Shown here: in pieces, positions 59,908 through 64,000 of the stretch
Numbering within the stretch: the stretch's first letter is position 1
How the letters are laid out: the number at the start of each line of letters is the position of its first letter
Source: Actinomycetes bacterium
GTDB taxonomy: Bacteria; Actinomycetota; Acidimicrobiia; Acidimicrobiales; Poriferisodalaceae
DNA length: 64,000 bases
Assembly (NCBI GenBank): GCA_024228575.1
Contig: JAAETH010000542.1
Location: 1 to 64,000 of the forward strand
Direction of reading: 5' to 3'
Made by a program: the position numbers and the translations under genes
Notes under the pieces: model-generated
Seen by the model: the letters and a program-made list of their open reading frames with translations, nothing else
Database searches by the model: none
What the model was told of the DNA's origin: nothing

Positions 59908-61703
59908 AGCGGTGGATTCGAGTTGTCGTTCTACTCGGTGGGGTCGTCATTTTGGCGGCCGGGTGCACTTCTGGAGATCCGGATCAAGCTGCTCTCCCAT
60001 CCGACGCCGCTGAATCGGCCGGCACCGACGAGATATCGAACGACGGTGTGACCACCGAACAAGCCGAAGGAGGCGGTGAGCCCGCAGAGAGTGAATCCGA
60101 GGCGACCGCCAGACCGGTGACGGGGACGCGGGACCGGCTGATCTCGCTCGAGCAGGAGCGGTGTTCACGTTCCTGGATCGAGGAGGATTCGACGTGCCAC
60201 GTCGCCGTGATCCCAGAGATCGCTTCGGAGCCCGACGGAGACCGGCTTTACTTCGACATCACCGAGACCGGCGATCCCACGAACCCGACCGTTGTGATTC
60301 TCGGTTGGTCGCCGCTCCCCGTCAACGATCAACTGCACGTGCTCGAGATCTGGCCGGCAGGGTCGACCGGCGGACCGGGTGGATTCTACTGCGACGGTGA
60401 CGCCGACTATTGCACCGAAGTTGCAGCCGGGGGTGGCATCGACATCTCCCAGTATTCGCTGGAACGTCGGGCCACCGACATCGAGAGCATCATCGATGCG
60501 ATGCTCCCCGATTCGCCCTACAACATCTTGGCGCTGGGATATCGGGTTCCGGTGGCCGAGGAGATCGCACGGCGGTCGCCGCCGTCACTTTCGCGAACCG
60601 TGCTCGTGGCCGATGCAGGATCGGGCAGCCCGGCAGCTGCCAACAGCCCAGAGGAGCTGGTGGCAGCGGTTGTGGATCTGGGCCGCGACTGTGCATCCGC
60701 GGGCTGGTGCGAGGCTGCTCCCACGGCCGGGCAGATCTCGGAGTTTGCTACCACAATCATGCCAGAACCTCTCGATGCCGGCGCAGGCGCTGATGCAGGT
60801 GCACGGCCCGAGATCGGGGCACTCCTGGCCTATATGCGAGGTGACGACCTGGCGGTTGCGACCCTTCGCCATGTTCCATCACCTCCCCCCGATTCGAGCG
60901 GCTGGTGGATGAGCTACTCCCCGTCGGCGACATACGTCGAGAGGTGTGACCAGCACAGATGGGGGGACACGTCGGCTCCACCGATCCTGTCGGACCCGAT
61001 GGCCTACTTCGCCGCCTTCGATTGTGAAACGCTTGGAAGCTCGCCGTCACGGTGGGAACCTCTCGGGGAACTACATTTTGTGCGTTCGTACGGCGACGTC
61101 GAGTTTCGCGACCATCCCGTTGCGAACAATGTCGTGATCCCGCGGCTCGGTTCAGATCTGCACTTCGACCAATGTCGTGGCGCTGCCATCGTCGATCTGA
61201 TCCTCGGACGCGAACTCGACCGGTGTGTCGACGACGACACATGGGAACGCGTGCTCCTTCGATCCGAGGTTCCCGGATGGTCCGAAGTTGTGATCGAAAC
61301 ATGGACCGAGGCCGAGGTCGCGGTCGACCTGCCCTCCAACTGGACCGTCGATCTCGGCTGGGCTTCAGGTGGTCCCGATGCCCTGACGATCGCCGAGTTC
61401 TCGGTCGATGTCATCGACTCGATCACCGTGGATGACTACTTGGACGGCGGCTATCGGTGGGACATCCTCTACGCCGACGAGGCAACCTTCATCGACGACG
61501 AGACGGGCGAGATCGACCGCTCCAGCGGGTTCGAACGTGATGGTTGGCTGGTCTTCAGCAGCGAACTAGCGGACGAGACGATCGTTCTGGCCCTCGAGGA
61601 GACCGACGGGGGAGTTGTGGCCTGGACGGTCACCTCTGCCATCGAGGACCTGCCCGCCCAGGAGATCGCTGATCACGTGTTCGCTTCGCTGCGAGTCCTG
61701 TGA
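59904..61703 (+). CDS. Lipoprotein, probable catalytically inactive paralogue of the preceding hydrolase
   Basis: 599 residues from ATG 59904, overlapping the previous stop. Lipobox LAAGC. The layout matches the preceding protein but shorter: a Cys-bounded start (ERCSRSWIEEDSTCHVAVIP), VVILGWSPLPV at the oxyanion position, RRATDIESIIDAM where the other has the DIEDIRRALG helix, and ILALGYRVPVAEEIARR in place of LFGVSYGTRVAL. The nucleophile Ser and its Gly pattern are missing. The C-terminal domain (about 470-599, VEVAVDLPSNWTVDLG-type) may be the shared second domain. Probably a partner or regulator of the active enzyme. Confidence 0.72.
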   Translation: MKRWIRVVVLLGGVVILAAGCTSGDPDQAALPSDAAESAGTDEISNDGVTTEQAEGGGEPAESESEATARPVTGTRDRLISLEQERCSRSWIEEDSTCHVAVIPEIASEPDGDRLYFDITETGDPTNPTVVILGWSPLPVNDQLHVLEIWPAGSTGGPGGFYCDGDADYCTEVAAGGGIDISQYSLERRATDIESIIDAMLPDSPYNILALGYRVPVAEEIARRSPPSLSRTVLVADAGSGSPAAANSPEELVAAVVDLGRDCASAGWCEAAPTAGQISEFATTIMPEPLDAGAGADAGARPEIGALLAYMRGDDLAVATLRHVPSPPPDSSGWWMSYSPSATYVERCDQHRWGDTSAPPILSDPMAYFAAFDCETLGSSPSRWEPLGELHFVRSYGDVEFRDHPVANNVVIPRLGSDLHFDQCRGAAIVDLILGRELDRCVDDDTWERVLLRSEVPGWSEVVIETWTEAEVAVDLPSNWTVDLGWASGGPDALTIAEFSVDVIDSITVDDYLDGGYRWDILYADEATFIDDETGEIDRSSGFERDGWLVFSSELADETIVLALEETDGGVVAWTVTSAIEDLPAQEIADHVFASLRVL

Positions 61704-61777
61704 CATGCATTGCAGCCCGCTCAGGGTTTCATTCGCCATACTGAACTGCTGAGCTCGAATCCACGAGGACGGCGTCG

Positions 61778-63919
61778 ATGACCCACAGAGACATTCCCAC
61801 CGAGCCGCTGAGCGCCCTTCCGGGTCCGCTCGGCGATCTCAAGCGACTGGCCCACAACATGTACTGGGCCTGGAACCCCAAGGCTCGCGAGGTCCTGCGT
61901 TCCATCGACCCGGCCAAGTTCGACTCTGGCATGAGCCCGGTCCGCATGATTGTCGAATCCGACCGGCTCGACGAACTTGCCGCCGATGCCAGGTTTGTTG
62001 CGTCGCTAGACAAGGCTGTTGCCGGTCTCGACTCATACCTGGGGGCAAAACCGGCCCGCCACAAGGGTATGTCGCACGACAATCCGGTCGCCTACTTCTG
62101 CGCCGAGTACGGAATCCACGAGAGTTACGCCCAGTACTCGGGTGGCCTCGGGATCCTCGCAGGCGACCACTGCAAGGAAGCCAGCGACATGCGCATGCCG
62201 TTCGTCGCTGTTGGCTTGTTCTACCAGCTCGGATTTTTTCGACAGCTTCTCGATCCCGCCGGCGTGCAGATCGAGGCCTACCCCTCGGCCGACCCTAATC
62301 TGCTTCCATTGCGCAAGGTGCAAGACCCCGCCACCGGCGAGCCGCTGCTCGTCAGCGTCGAGTTCCCCGGGCGCCAGGTTCACGCGTGTGTCTGGTTGAT
62401 GGAGATCGGCAGGGTTCCCCTGCTGTTGCTCGACGCCAACGTGCCCGAGAACGATCCGGCCGACCGGGCGATCACCGCTCAGCTGTACAACGCCGGACGT
62501 TCGATCCGTTTCCACCAAGAGGTCGTACTCGGCGTCGGGGGCATGAAGGTGCTGAGGGCGCTCGACATCGAGCCGTCGCTGTTCCACATGAACGAGGGGC
62601 ATTCGGCGATGTTGCTCGTCGAGCGTCTGACCGAGGCCATGGCCGCTGGAGCGAGCTTCGACGAGGCCGCTGCCGGGCTCGTCGATTCGTCGATCGTCAC
62701 AATCCACACGCCGGTCCCTGGAGGAAACGAGCGCTTCGACGCCTCGCTCGTGTCCGACGTCTTGACCCCGATGCTGAGCGGCGCTGGTGCCGACGTCGAC
62801 ACCGTGGTGAAGCTCGGACGAGACTCCGAGGACAACCCCGATGTGTTCGACATGACGGCATTTGCGCTGCGCCTGTCGCGACAGGCAAACGGGGTCAGCC
62901 TTCTGCATGGCGAAACCGCGGACAAGACGTGGCGCCGCGTCGTGGGAATGCCCGTCGGTGCCGTCACCAACGGCGTGCACATGCCGACCTGGCTCGGACC
63001 CGAGATGAGGGAGGTGTTCGGCAAGGCCGGTGCTCGCTTCGACAGGGCCACCGGCTTGAAGACCGTCGATCACGACGACGCGCGCAGCACGTGGGAGGCC
63101 GTGTCGGAGATCTCGGACGAGGTTCTGTGGAACGCCCATCTGGCCCAGAAGCAGCGGTTGTGCGACCTGGTCTCCGAGCGGCTGATGCGCCAGCACACGA
63201 GATATGGCGATAGCCCGGACGGGCTGCGGCGGATCGAGGGAATTCTCGACCCCGACGCGATGATCATCGGTTTCGCACGCCGATTCACCGGCTACAAGCG
63301 GCCCGACCTGGTGTTGTCGGACCTGCGCAAGCTCTCGAAGATCGTCGACGACCCCAAGCGGCCGGTTCAGATCGTGTTCGCCGGCAAGGCCCACCCCCTC
63401 GACATCGAGGGCAAGGACATCATCGCAAAGGTCTACGAGGCATCACAAAGTGATGAGTTGTGCGGCAAGATCATCTACCTCGAGGACTACGACATCGCCG
63501 TCGGGCGCGCCCTGGTGCAGGGTGTCGACCTCTGGATCAACAATCCGTTGCGACCCCTCGAAGCCAGCGGCACCAGTGGCATGAAGGCAGCCGCAAACGG
63601 CGTGCCGAACGCTTCCATCCTCGACGGTTGGTGGGACGAGGCGTGTATCTCGTCTGGAAAGGGACAGAACGGGTTCGAGATCGGCGCCCGCAAACCCCGC
63701 CGCACCCGCTCTGCCCAGGACCGCTTCGACGCCAACGAGATCTACCGAGTTCTCAGCGAAGAGGTAGTTCCCCTGTACTGGAAGCGACGCAACCGCCGTT
63801 CTGCGGGTTGGATCAGGGTCATGCGACGATCGATCGCCACCAGCGTCGACGCGTTCTCGACGAGACGGATGCTCGAGGACTATCGCGACACGATGTATCA
63901 CGACGGCGCGACCTTCTAG
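61778..63919 (+). CDS. glgP: Alpha-glucan (glycogen/maltodextrin) phosphorylase
   Basis: 713 residues from ATG 61778, with GAGGA as ribosome site. Glycosyltransferase family 35: the N-terminal AHNMYWAWNPKAREVLRSID, active-site region AVTNGVHMPTWLGPEM, and PLP-binding SGTSGMKAAANGVPNAS followed by ILDGWWDEA. It matches the shorter actinobacterial family of alpha-glucan phosphorylases that use phosphate to release glucose-1-phosphate. No signal peptide. It is followed by 81 bases with nothing recognised before the window ends. Confidence 0.92.
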   Translation: MTHRDIPTEPLSALPGPLGDLKRLAHNMYWAWNPKAREVLRSIDPAKFDSGMSPVRMIVESDRLDELAADARFVASLDKAVAGLDSYLGAKPARHKGMSHDNPVAYFCAEYGIHESYAQYSGGLGILAGDHCKEASDMRMPFVAVGLFYQLGFFRQLLDPAGVQIEAYPSADPNLLPLRKVQDPATGEPLLVSVEFPGRQVHACVWLMEIGRVPLLLLDANVPENDPADRAITAQLYNAGRSIRFHQEVVLGVGGMKVLRALDIEPSLFHMNEGHSAMLLVERLTEAMAAGASFDEAAAGLVDSSIVTIHTPVPGGNERFDASLVSDVLTPMLSGAGADVDTVVKLGRDSEDNPDVFDMTAFALRLSRQANGVSLLHGETADKTWRRVVGMPVGAVTNGVHMPTWLGPEMREVFGKAGARFDRATGLKTVDHDDARSTWEAVSEISDEVLWNAHLAQKQRLCDLVSERLMRQHTRYGDSPDGLRRIEGILDPDAMIIGFARRFTGYKRPDLVLSDLRKLSKIVDDPKRPVQIVFAGKAHPLDIEGKDIIAKVYEASQSDELCGKIIYLEDYDIAVGRALVQGVDLWINNPLRPLEASGTSGMKAAANGVPNASILDGWWDEACISSGKGQNGFEIGARKPRRTRSAQDRFDANEIYRVLSEEVVPLYWKRRNRRSAGWIRVMRRSIATSVDAFSTRRMLEDYRDTMYHDGATF

Positions 63920-64000
63920 CTCTTCGACACCAAACGGTGCCAGCACCCGAGTGACGCGAGCACGGTCTGGGCGGGTTCGGGAGGGATCGGCAACCGGACG

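Overview
This window is high-GC bacterial DNA with GTG starts, tightly packed genes and many ATGA or GTGA overlaps. The gene content fits an actinomycete (Actinomycetota): wax-ester/triacylglycerol synthase, a HAD-PlsC fusion, an LAxTG sorting motif, many Ser/Asp-rich lipoproteins, a LigC-type ligase and a Rpf/SLT-like lytic enzyme. The repeats of the kind YWLxASDGGVFAFG suggest class Acidimicrobiia (Ilumatobacter/Microthrix-like), but that is inference. I see no rRNA, tRNA, CRISPR array, insertion sequence or prophage gene. No intergenic gap exceeds about 220 bases.

Layout. 1-3213: the 3' part of a large secreted protein (F5/8-type and SdrD B-like domains) converging on a small lipoprotein, with a hairpin terminator between them. 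3335-12451: housekeeping and metabolism (peptidyl-prolyl isomerase, CPA2-type antiporter, HxlR regulator, YbaK-like deacylase, lytic transglycosylase, crotonase, SGNH hydrolase, inositol-phosphatase-like enzyme, AI-2E exporter, SDR). 12497-17591: an acidic lipoprotein, an MmgE/PrpD protein and a compact three-gene operon of unknown role (toroid-like protein, MarC-like membrane protein, Fe-S protein). 17636-28246: one giant gene for a 3536-residue surface protein. It has a long array of DUF11-type modules, ten SdrD B-like repeats without a single lysine, two more DUF11-type modules, and a LARTG-transmembrane-Arg sorting signal. 28375-31104: a minus-strand operon of a glycosyltransferase resembling tRNA-queuosine mannosyltransferase, an ATP-dependent DNA ligase and a DUF4031 protein. 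31177-32511: a secreted M23 peptidase with a repeat domain.

32545-38766 reads as a neutral-lipid storage locus: a PlsC acyltransferase, a phasin-like helical protein with a recognisable promoter, an XRE regulator, a HAD-PlsC fusion, a WS/DGAT acyltransferase and an acyl-CoA ligase, mostly translationally coupled. 38804-49556: OPRT-like transferase, PfkB sugar kinase, class V aminotransferase, HrpA helicase, a chemoreceptor with a NIT sensor, an alpha/beta hydrolase and a Gfo/Idh/MocA oxidoreductase. 49619-57634: DNA glycosylase, FAH-family hydrolase, a degenerate GGDEF protein, gamma-glutamyltransferase, a lipoprotein with an 18-bp repeat, HU, glycerophosphodiesterase and an acyl-CoA synthetase. 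57754-61703: two overlapping lipoprotein genes, the first an S33-type hydrolase and the second apparently a paralogue without the nucleophile serine. 61778-63919: alpha-glucan phosphorylase.

The most interesting items are the lysine-free giant adhesin-like protein with an exact 61-bp internal repeat, the queuosine-glycosyltransferase/ligase/DUF4031 operon, the lipid-body locus, the enzyme/pseudoenzyme lipoprotein pair and the MarC/Fe-S operon. All functional statements come from reading motifs in the translated sequence; no database search was run.
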